A stretch of 7,773 bases of DNA, taken from contig CAIXHI010000092.1 in the NCBI GenBank assembly GCA_903919215.1, positions 1-7,773 on the forward strand, written 5' to 3'. The translations under genes were made by a program, and so were the position numbers. This DNA comes from an uncultured Acidimicrobiaceae bacterium. Lineage in GTDB: Bacteria > Actinomycetota > Acidimicrobiia > Acidimicrobiales > Ilumatobacteraceae. Below are positions 1 through 4,818 of the stretch, piece by piece. The notes under the pieces were generated by a model, which saw nothing but the letters and a program-made list of their open reading frames with translations, was not told where the DNA came from and ran no database searches. Position 1 is the first letter of the stretch, and each line of letters begins with the position of its first letter.

Positions 1-1
1 G

Positions 2-535
2 CGGTTGCTCAGCATCGCTGCCGGGGTCCCGCTCGCCGCCTTGCAGGATGCGGCAGGTCCTGCCGTCGCCGTGGTGCGTTCGATGCCGAACACACCCGCA
101 TTGGTGGGTCAAGGCGCGGCCGGGATCGCCGGTGGGGCGACGGCTGATGCTGATGATCTGGCATGGGCGGAGGAGATCCTCGGCTCGGTCGGAATCGTCG
201 TACGTGTCCCCGAGCACCAACTCGACGCCGTCACCGGCCTCGCTGGCAGTGGCCCGGCCTATTTGTTCCTCGTGGCCGAGGCGTTGATGGATGCCGGGGT
301 CCTGGCCGGTCTCAGCCGGGCCGACAGCGAAGCACTCACCACCCAACTGTTGGTCGGTTCCGCCGCGCTGCTGAGCGAACGGGGAGACCCGGCCCGCCTT
401 CGTGCGCAGGTCACGTCACCTGGCGGTACCACCGCTGCCGGTGTGCGGGTGTTGGAGGAACACGGCGTTCGCTCGGCGTTCCTGGAGGCCGTGATGGCGG
501 CCACCAAGCGCAGCCACGAACTCGGTAACCACTGA
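2..535 (+). CDS. proC: Pyrroline-5-carboxylate reductase, 3' part (5' end outside window)
   Basis: This enzyme reduces 1-pyrroline-5-carboxylate to L-proline with NAD(P)H, the last step of proline biosynthesis, in the cytosol. The reading frame is already open at base 2, so the N-terminal dinucleotide-binding half is mostly cut off. About 177 residues are visible, against roughly 270 in the family. Visible landmarks are the SMPNTPALVG segment after the Rossmann fold (near bases 80-110), the GLAGSGPAY segment that opens the helical dimerisation domain (near 236-262), and the family signature LRAQVTSPGGTTAAG (near 400-445). It ends with a TGA at 533-535. The TTG near base 5 is internal to the gene and is not its start. 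Nothing looks damaged in the visible part. Its transcript has no strong terminator of its own right after the stop; the first convincing one is the stem at 697-740. Confidence 0.95.
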   Translation, partial: RLLSIAAGVPLAALQDAAGPAVAVVRSMPNTPALVGQGAAGIAGGATADADDLAWAEEILGSVGIVVRVPEHQLDAVTGLAGSGPAYLFLVAEALMDAGVLAGLSRADSEALTTQLLVGSAALLSERGDPARLRAQVTSPGGTTAAGVRVLEEHGVRSAFLEAVMAATKRSHELGNH

Positions 536-571
536 GCCACAACCGAGCGGCTCGCGCGTATTCCCGGTTCC

Positions 572-602
572 AGAAAATAGTTTGCTGTGACTCTTTTAAC
601 AT
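572..602 (+). promoter_or_regulatory. AT-rich patch, possible promoter for the structured leader
   Basis: This is the most AT-rich stretch in an otherwise very GC-rich window. It includes TAACAT at 597-602, which fits the actinobacterial -10 form TAnnnT. No good -35 hexamer lies 16-18 bases upstream (574-579 reads AAAATA), although TTGCTG occurs at 582-587. If TAACAT is a -10 element, transcription would start near 608-610, just before the hairpin array. This is a weak positional inference. Confidence 0.3.
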
Positions 603-603
603 C

Positions 604-740
604 GCCAGATGTGTGCCTATCCTGTGGGCCGGTCGCAAGGACCACCGGCAGATTCGTCTGTCGGGTGTCGCGCTCAGCAATGAGCAGCGCCGGAGTGGGC
701 TGGTGCCATCGGGGGGTTGGCACCAGCCCCCTTCGTTTTT
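604..740 (+). promoter_or_regulatory. Structured RNA leader ending in a terminator (attenuator or riboswitch candidate)
   Basis: Four stem-loops are packed here before the DUF62 gene. (1) GGTC 631-634 pairs with GACC 640-643 around a GCAAG loop. (2) Bases 644-652 pair with 657-666, with G663 bulged, closed by a UUCG tetraloop at 653-656. (3) CGC plus GCTCA (669-676) pairs with TGAGC plus GCG (681-689), with A686 bulged, closed by a GCAA tetraloop at 677-680. (4) The terminator stem is 697-729. A competing stem GCCGGT 628-633 with ACCGGC 644-649 excludes hairpins 1 and 2. CCAG 605-608 could pair with CTGG 700-703 in the terminator's left arm. GGGCCGGT 626-633 could pair with ACCAGCCC 722-729 in its right arm with one mismatch. 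I do not recognise a known riboswitch class. A free-standing small RNA, or simply the proC 3' UTR, are alternatives. Confidence 0.5.
697..740 (+). terminator. Intrinsic (Rho-independent) terminator
   Basis: GGGCTGGTGCC at 697-707 is perfectly complementary to GGCACCAGCCC at 719-729, giving an 11-bp GC-rich stem around an 11-base loop. TTTTT at 736-740 follows six bases later. It can end proC transcripts. It also lies 21 bases before the ATG of the DUF62 gene, so any message carrying that gene's GGAGGT site at 743-748 and started upstream must read through it. Confidence 0.8.
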
Positions 741-742
741 CC

Positions 743-748
743 GGAGGT
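743..748 (+). promoter_or_regulatory. Shine-Dalgarno site of the DUF62 gene
   Basis: GGAGGT lies 13 bases before the ATG at 762, slightly further than usual. GGAG 743-746 can pair with CTCC 752-755 around a five-base loop, which would hide the site. TAGTCT at 748-753, eight bases before the ATG, also resembles a -10 element. A leaderless start is therefore a competing reading. Confidence 0.5.
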
Positions 749-761
749 AGTCTCCCGAGCC

Positions 762-1643
762 ATGGGCCGGCACTACGACACCGTTTCGTTCCTCAGTGAC
801 CTCGGCCTGATCGACGAGTCGGTCGGTGTGGTGCACGCCATCCTTCGTGAGGCCGCGCCGCACGCGCGGGTCATCGACCTCACCCATGGCATCCCCGCCT
901 ACGACGTCCGCGCTGGCAGCCTGGCACTCGCCCGCAGTGTCGGCTATGTGCCGTCGGGTGTGGTCATGGCCGTGGTCGACGGCGGGGAACGGCGAGCGAT
1001 CGCGATCGAAGTCGCCGACGGTGAAGGTGTGCTGATCGGCCCCGACAACGGGGTGTTGGCGTCGGCAGTGGCGATGGCCGGCGGCGCGGGCCGTTGCGTG
1101 GTGCTCGACCGACCCGAGTTCCACCTGCCCAGCCCGGGCAGCATCGCCCCCTACCGCGATATCTACGCCGCGGTCGCCGGTCACCTGTGCAACGGGGTCG
1201 ATCTCGTCGAGCTCGGTACCCCGGTCGATGCCGATGCGTTGTTGCCCGGTGTGGTGCCACTTCCTCGTGACGGCGAACATGGCGGACTGCAGACCGATGT
1301 GTTGTGGGTGGATCGGTTCGGCAACTGTCAGTTGAACATCGGCCCCGATGATCTCGAACCGTGGGGCAACGCCGAAGGTGTGCGGCTGCAGATCACGTTC
1401 GGCGAGATGTCCGATCAGAAGATTCGGGTGGCCGAGCGCGCTGCCTCGGCCTACGGGTTGGGCGCCGGTTCCATCGGCCTGGTGGTCGACCCGACCGGGA
1501 TGTTGATGCTGATGCTGGAGCGCCGTTCGGCGGCCGACGAGCTGTGCCTCGGGCCTGGCGATCAGGTGGCCGTGGCCCCGCTGGTCGAAGGTGCCGCTGT
1601 GCCGGGGGTTGCCGTGCCGGTGACGCTTCGGCCCTCCAGTTGA
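762..1643 (+). CDS. SAM hydroxide adenosyltransferase (DUF62 family), divergent
   Basis: Members of this family, related to fluorinase and chlorinase, use water to split S-adenosylmethionine into adenosine and L-methionine. The product is 293 residues, the usual family size. Visible landmarks are FLSDLGLID with Asp13 near the N-terminus, IDLTHGIPAYDVRAG, the VVD loop with Asp73, IGPDNG at 93-97, and in the C-terminal beta domain DRFGN (184-188) followed by LNI. Two expected elements differ. The usual VVDPGVGTxRR loop is shortened to VVDGGERR (71-78). The usual TFHGRD segment reads IAPYRD (128-133), so the His expected there is absent. SAM hydrolysis is therefore inferred by family only. The ATG at 762 is chosen because the homologous region begins right after it; an upstream TTG at 717 lies inside the terminator stem. 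The GGAGGT at 743-748 may serve it. It sits behind a structured leader with a terminator, suggesting attenuation. Confidence 0.85.
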   Translation: MGRHYDTVSFLSDLGLIDESVGVVHAILREAAPHARVIDLTHGIPAYDVRAGSLALARSVGYVPSGVVMAVVDGGERRAIAIEVADGEGVLIGPDNGVLASAVAMAGGAGRCVVLDRPEFHLPSPGSIAPYRDIYAAVAGHLCNGVDLVELGTPVDADALLPGVVPLPRDGEHGGLQTDVLWVDRFGNCQLNIGPDDLEPWGNAEGVRLQITFGEMSDQKIRVAERAASAYGLGAGSIGLVVDPTGMLMLMLERRSAADELCLGPGDQVAVAPLVEGAAVPGVAVPVTLRPSS

Positions 1644-1651
1644 GGTGCCGC

Positions 1652-1657
1652 TAGCCT
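1652..1657 (+). promoter_or_regulatory. Candidate -10 element for a leaderless small gene
   Basis: TAGCCT is followed by six bases and then the ATG at 1664. This is the spacing expected when transcription starts at the A of the start codon, a common arrangement in Actinomycetota. No convincing -35 element is seen, and no Shine-Dalgarno site lies at a useful distance; the GAGG at 1642-1645 is 18 bases away. Confidence 0.4.
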
Positions 1658-1663
1658 GACCAC

Positions 1664-1747
1664 ATGCGCCCAGCGACAACGCTCACACTCGGCCTGCTGC
1701 TGGCGGGGGTCATGGTCGCCGGCATCATCTCGCTGCTGCGGTTCTGA
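1664..1747 (+). CDS. Small single-pass membrane peptide, 27 residues
   Basis: An ATG at 1664 opens a frame of 27 codons ending in TGA at 1745-1747. The product begins MRPATT, continues with about 19 mostly hydrophobic residues (Leu7 to Leu25, rich in Leu, Gly, Ala, Val and Ile), and ends with Arg26-Phe27. This fits one membrane-spanning helix with an Arg near each end. The frame fills much of the 162-base gap between the DUF62 gene and the acyl-CoA synthetase gene. It has a well-placed TAnnnT element (1652-1657) instead of a ribosome site, as expected for a leaderless message. I do not recognise a family. A frame this short could occur by chance, but the hydrophobic pattern, the start signal and the fit to the gap all argue for a real gene. 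Confidence 0.45.
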   Translation: MRPATTLTLGLLLAGVMVAGIISLLRF

Positions 1748-1775
1748 CAGCACGACGCAACTGGGTGAGTAGCAT
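1744..1775 (+). promoter_or_regulatory. Possible promoter of the acyl-CoA synthetase gene
   Basis: TAGCAT at 1770-1775 matches TAnnnT, and CTGACA at 1744-1749 matches five of six bases of TTGACA. The 20-base spacer is longer than the usual 16-18, so the pair is weak. Transcription would start near 1782, leaving a leader of about 25 bases that includes the AGGGGG ribosome site. Confidence 0.25.
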
Positions 1776-1790
1776 CGCGGTGGCGGCAAC

Positions 1791-1796
1791 AGGGGG
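1791..1796 (+). promoter_or_regulatory. Shine-Dalgarno site deciding the GTG start at 1806
   Basis: AGGGGG sits nine bases before GTG 1806-1808. The family's N-terminal region begins immediately after this GTG, so the site supports GTG as the start. Confidence 0.55.
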
Positions 1797-1805
1797 TCAG
1801 ACGTC

Positions 1806-3299
1806 GTGAATCTTGCGCAGATCATTGATCCGCATCCTGATGATCGTGTGGCCATCTTCAGCCGTGGTCGGGCGACCACGTATGGCGCCTTGCGCACACA
1901 GGTGCAGCATGTGCGCGGCGGCCTCGCCCGGTTGGGGCTGGCCAAGGGTGATCGCATCGCGTTGGTGTGCAGTAACGGCCGCTATTTCGTCGATCTCTAT
2001 CTCGCCGCGCTCGGGTTGGGGGCGGTGGTGGTGCCGCTGAATCCGGCCAGCCCGGCACCCGAGATCGAACGCGAAGTGCTCACCGTGGGCGCCACAGTGG
2101 TCGTGGTCGAGCCGTCGGCGGCGGCGGCGTGGTCACAGGTTGATCGTGCCCGCGTGCCCAGCGTGCAGTCGGTGATCGCCACCGAGACCGGCAGCATGGC
2201 AGCCGACCTGGCGTTCGACGACCTACTCGGAGCCGATCCGATGGGCCCGATCGTGGTCGACCCGGATGATCTCGCGGTGCTGATGTTCACCAGTGGTACC
2301 GCTGGTGCGCCGAAGGCGGCGATGCTCAGCCACGGCAACCTGCTGGCCAACATCGAGCAGGGTGAGTCCACTGACGGCATCGTCGCTGGCGACATCGTGT
2401 TCGGTGTGCTGCCGGTGTTCCACATCTTCGGCCTCAACGTGGTGCTCGGCCTCAGCCTGGCACGGGGCGCGACGGTGGTGTTGGTGCAGCGCTTCGACCC
2501 GTTCACCGCGCTCGAGACGATCAAGGATCGGCAGATCACCGTCATCCCCGGCGCTCCGCCGCTGTGGCTGGCCTTCAGTCATTTCGACGCGGCTCCCGCC
2601 GACAGCTTCGCCAGCGTTCGCCTGGCGCTCAGCGGTGCCGCGAAGATGCCTGAGGAAGCCACGCTGCGTCTACGCGAACGTTTCGGCGTGACGTTGTTCG
2701 AAGGGTACGGCCTCACCGAGGCGTCGCCGGTGGTCACCAGCGCGGCGGGTCTGCCGGTGAAGGTCGGGTCGGTGGGCAAGGTGCTCGCCGGTATGCAGGT
2801 GCGCATCGTCGATGAACATGGCGACGACGCACTCAGCGGCGATCACGGCGAAGTGTGGGTCAAGGGCCCCAACGTGTTCCGCGGGTACCTCGAGGATCCG
2901 ATCGCCACCGCCAAGGTGCTGTCGGCCGACGGTTGGCTGCGCACGGGCGATATCGCCGTCACCGACGACGACGGGTACCTCTATCTCGTCGACCGCGCCA
3001 AAGATCTGATCATCGTCAGCGGCTTCAACGTCTACCCGGCGGAAGTGGAAGAGGTATTGCTCGAGCACCCCGATGTCGCCGAAGTGGGTGTTGTCGGTGT
3101 GCCGCACCCACATCACGGTGAGGCAGTGAAGGCCTTCGTGGTCCTCAACCCGGGCGCCGCGGCGCACGAGGACACACTGATCGCGTGGTGCGGCGAGCAC
3201 CTCGCGCGCTACAAGTGCCCAACAAAGGTGCTGTTCGTCGACGAGTTGCCGCGCAACGTCAGTGGCAAGTTGCTACGGCGCAGCCTCGCCGACAGCTGA
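1806..3299 (+). CDS. AMP-forming acyl-CoA synthetase (long-chain fatty acid CoA ligase-like)
   Basis: This class I adenylate-forming enzyme activates a carboxylic acid with ATP to an acyl-AMP and then transfers it to coenzyme A. Its 497 residues start from GTG. The phosphate-binding loop is MFTSGTAGAPKAAML from residue 160, with Lys170; the usual TSGTTGxPKG is slightly altered. The adenine-binding YGLTEASPV begins at 301, with Glu305. TGD ends at Asp382, and Arg397 lies in VDRAKD. GFNVYPAEVEEVL follows the hinge into the small C-terminal domain. The catalytic Lys488 is in NVSGKLLRR near the C-terminus. All residues needed for adenylation and thioesterification are present. The overall pattern (GFNVYPAEVE, VPHPHHGEAVKAFVV) resembles FadD-type fatty-acyl ligases, but chain length and substrate cannot be read from sequence alone. 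Its 3' end overlaps the convergent membrane gene by 27 bases. There is no obvious functional link to rex-hem. Confidence 0.92.
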   Translation: MNLAQIIDPHPDDRVAIFSRGRATTYGALRTQVQHVRGGLARLGLAKGDRIALVCSNGRYFVDLYLAALGLGAVVVPLNPASPAPEIEREVLTVGATVVVVEPSAAAAWSQVDRARVPSVQSVIATETGSMAADLAFDDLLGADPMGPIVVDPDDLAVLMFTSGTAGAPKAAMLSHGNLLANIEQGESTDGIVAGDIVFGVLPVFHIFGLNVVLGLSLARGATVVLVQRFDPFTALETIKDRQITVIPGAPPLWLAFSHFDAAPADSFASVRLALSGAAKMPEEATLRLRERFGVTLFEGYGLTEASPVVTSAAGLPVKVGSVGKVLAGMQVRIVDEHGDDALSGDHGEVWVKGPNVFRGYLEDPIATAKVLSADGWLRTGDIAVTDDDGYLYLVDRAKDLIIVSGFNVYPAEVEEVLLEHPDVAEVGVVGVPHPHHGEAVKAFVVLNPGAAAHEDTLIAWCGEHLARYKCPTKVLFVDELPRNVSGKLLRRSLADS

Positions 3300-4022
3300 C
3301 GCGTCGGCGGCCACAGCGGTCGGGCGTGGTGCCGAGCTGGCGACGAGGAATCCGGCGAACAGCACAGCAATGCCGACGAGCAGGGTGACGGCGAACGCGC
3401 GGTCCTTCCCCAGGCGACCTGCGAGGCTGCCGCTCGCGCTGAGGATCAGGGTGCCGAGCGCGATCAGCACGTTGCCGAACGCGAGCCGCGATGGGGCGCT
3501 GACCGTGCGGGCCGCTCCCAGCGACGGCACCCGGCCGCGCCAGACGCGCCACGCGCTCCACAGGGCACCGGCGACGATCACCAGTGCGGCGACGCCGGAG
3601 CCGACGGCGGCGAGCACCCGTGGGGCGACACCGAAGACGTCCTGGCCGGTGGGAAGCTCACCACCGGAGACGCTCGACTTCGTGGGGGCGAAGAGCACGA
3701 TGCCGGCTGCGAGGCCACTGAGCAACAGCAGCCAACTCCGCACTTTGTCGCCAATGCGAGGTCCGGCCAGCAGGTAGACCGTGCCGAGTGCCAGCCACGG
3801 CACGTTGAGCACGGCACCGGCCAAGTAGAACAGGCGGAACGCACCCAGGCTCCAGCCGTCGGCCTCGGCCCACCACAGCGACAGCGAGCCGAGCGCGAAC
3901 AGTGCCAACGAGATCGCCCACGCCAGTTCGTGCGGTCGGCGTCGGCGCAGCCAGCGGTCGAGTGTGCTGAGGCCGAATGCAACAGCCACCAGGGTGGCGG
4001 CGGCGGCGAGTGCGGCGTTCAT
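3273..4022 (-). CDS. Seven-pass membrane protein of unknown function
   Basis: The 249-residue product is almost entirely hydrophobic. About seven membrane segments can be placed at residues 3-20, 32-50, 60-84, 88-106, 125-150, 165-190 and 199-216. Arg-rich cytoplasmic-type loops follow the first (RWLRRRRP) and fifth (WRVWRGR) segments. The segment FRLFYLAGAVLNVPWLALG, at the start of the third helix, is the most distinctive block. It looks conserved in type, but I cannot name a family. The start at 4022 is chosen because the frame upstream of it is only the antisense of rex. No Shine-Dalgarno site is seen; TACGCT (4037-4032) lies nine bases before the ATG and may be a -10 element. The gene is divergent from rex across 90 bases that contain the Rex operator, so co-regulation is possible. 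Its TAG stop lies inside the end of the acyl-CoA synthetase gene. Confidence 0.75.
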   Translation of the reverse strand: MNAALAAAATLVAVAFGLSTLDRWLRRRRPHELAWAISLALFALGSLSLWWAEADGWSLGAFRLFYLAGAVLNVPWLALGTVYLLAGPRIGDKVRSWLLLLSGLAAGIVLFAPTKSSVSGGELPTGQDVFGVAPRVLAAVGSGVAALVIVAGALWSAWRVWRGRVPSLGAARTVSAPSRLAFGNVLIALGTLILSASGSLAGRLGKDRAFAVTLLVGIAVLFAGFLVASSAPRPTAVAADASAVGEAAP

Positions 4023-4031
4023 CGAGCGGCC

Positions 4032-4037
4032 AGCGTA
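4032..4037 (-). promoter_or_regulatory. Candidate -10 element of the membrane protein gene
   Basis: On the minus strand TACGCT fits TAnnnT and lies nine bases before the ATG at 4022. A start two or three bases before the ATG would give a nearly leaderless message. The -35 position (GAGCAG, 4060-4055) is poor. Confidence 0.3.
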
Positions 4038-4073
4038 GGCCCAGCGCTCACACCCTGCTCTCACCTGTGGGCT

Positions 4074-4091
4074 TTGTGAATGTGTGCACGA
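4074..4091 (+). promoter_or_regulatory. Rex operator (ROP) upstream of rex
   Basis: The site reads TTGTGAA-TGTG-TGCACGA. The known Rex operator consensus is TTGTGAA, four free bases, TTCACAA. The left half is a perfect match and the right half matches five of seven positions. It begins 39 bases before the proposed rex ATG and sits exactly on the likely -35 hexamer. Binding of NAD+-bound Rex would block transcription, and release by NADH would allow it, as known for rex autoregulation in Streptomyces. Confidence 0.75.
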
Positions 4092-4102
4092 GTGCCTAAC
4101 GT
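4074..4102 (+). promoter_or_regulatory. Promoter of rex (-35 TTGTGA, -10 TAACGT)
   Basis: TTGTGA at 4074-4079 and TAACGT at 4097-4102 are separated by exactly 17 bases. Transcription would begin near 4108-4110, only a few bases before the ATG at 4113. This leaves no room for a ribosome site and implies a nearly leaderless message. The Rex operator covers the -35 element. Confidence 0.55.
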
Positions 4103-4112
4103 GGCAATTGTT

Positions 4113-4805
4113 ATGGCCCCTGACCGCAACCGTCGTCGCATCCCTGATGCCACCGTCTCCCGGTTGCCCGTCTATCTGCGCATCCTCAGCGAGCAGGGTG
4201 ATGAAGGCGTCGACAGCATCTCGTCCGAGCGGCTGGCCGAGCTGGCGGGTGTCAACGCGGCCAAAGTGCGCAAAGACCTCTCGTATCTGGGCAGTTATGG
4301 CACCCGTGGTGTCGGCTACGAGGTCGCCTACCTGGTCTACCAAGTGCGCCGCGAACTTGGTCTCACGCACGACTGGCCAGTGGTCATCGTCGGCGCCGGC
4401 AACCTCGGTCAGGCCCTCGCTGGCTACAACGGGTTCGGCGAGCGCGGTTTCCCGGTCGCTGGCATCGTCGATGTCGACGAGCACAAAGTCGGCACGGTGA
4501 TGGGCGGCGTCCGCGTGCGCCACATCGACGAGTTGCCGCAGATCGTGCAGACCAAGCGGGTCAACATCGGCGTCATTGCCACTCCCGGCGGCGCGGCCCA
4601 GGACGCAGCCGACCGGTTGGTGAAGGCCGGTGTCACCAGCATCCTCAACTTCGCACCGGTCGTGCTCAGCGTGCCGCATGGCATCGAGACCCGCAAGGTC
4701 GACCTTGCGGTCGAACTGCAGATCCTCAGCTACCACGAGCAACGGCGCTCGGGCGGAGTGGCTGGCGCAGCAGTCGGTAGCAACCCCCGAACGGCAACGG
4801 CGTAG
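4113..4805 (+). CDS. rex: Redox-sensing transcriptional repressor Rex
   Basis: Rex senses the NADH/NAD+ ratio and represses respiratory and related genes when NADH is low. The 230-residue product has the expected two parts. An N-terminal winged helix begins IPDATVSRLPVYLRIL and contains the LAELAGVNAAKVRKDLSYLG recognition region. A C-terminal Rossmann domain has GAGNLG at 94-99, VAGIVDVDEHKVG, and IGVIATPGGAAQDAADRLV. The C-terminus carries the family block VDLAVELQILSYH, in the domain-swapped dimer helix. The ATG at 4113 is chosen over an ATG at 4080 because the earlier one lies inside the operator, upstream of the likely transcription start. The gene is followed 13 bases later by hemA, the same order as in Streptomyces. 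The operator at 4074-4091 argues for autorepression and joint control of the hem genes. Confidence 0.93.
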   Translation: MAPDRNRRRIPDATVSRLPVYLRILSEQGDEGVDSISSERLAELAGVNAAKVRKDLSYLGSYGTRGVGYEVAYLVYQVRRELGLTHDWPVVIVGAGNLGQALAGYNGFGERGFPVAGIVDVDEHKVGTVMGGVRVRHIDELPQIVQTKRVNIGVIATPGGAAQDAADRLVKAGVTSILNFAPVVLSVPHGIETRKVDLAVELQILSYHEQRRSGGVAGAAVGSNPRTATA

Positions 4806-4818
4806 AGTTGGCAACTGC

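Noticed and set aside
541..569. AACCG and CGGTT pairing with an inner CGAG/CTCG hairpin just after proC
   Set aside because: The stems are short and no T tract follows, so it is not a credible terminator.
624..666. Resemblance of GGTCGCAAGGACCACCGG to part of the c-di-GMP-I riboswitch
   Set aside because: The conserved CAGGGCAAACC-type segment and the rest of the three-helix layout are missing, so the likeness is limited to a short GC-rich hairpin.
717..761. TTG at 717 as an earlier start of the DUF62 gene
   Set aside because: It lies in the terminator loop and stem, the added 15 residues do not resemble the family N-terminus, and the ATG at 762 sits just before the conserved region.
587..799. 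Possible leader peptide frame from GTG 587
   Set aside because: It runs through all the hairpins and into the DUF62 gene in another frame, has no ribosome site and no run of regulatory codons.
411..1679. Long open frame on the minus strand opposite proC, the leader and the DUF62 gene
   Set aside because: It runs antisense to two well-recognised genes, is rich in His, Arg, Gly and Asp as expected of the opposite strand of GC-rich coding DNA, and shows no family motifs.
4080..4112. ATG at 4080 as the start of rex
   Set aside because: It is inside the Rex operator and upstream of the likely transcription start; family similarity begins after the ATG at 4113.
4630..4818. Earlier in-frame ATG at 4630 for hemA
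   Set aside because: The extra 63 residues are the wrong-frame reading of rex; HemA proteins begin at the MSIVVIGVNHRTAP segment.
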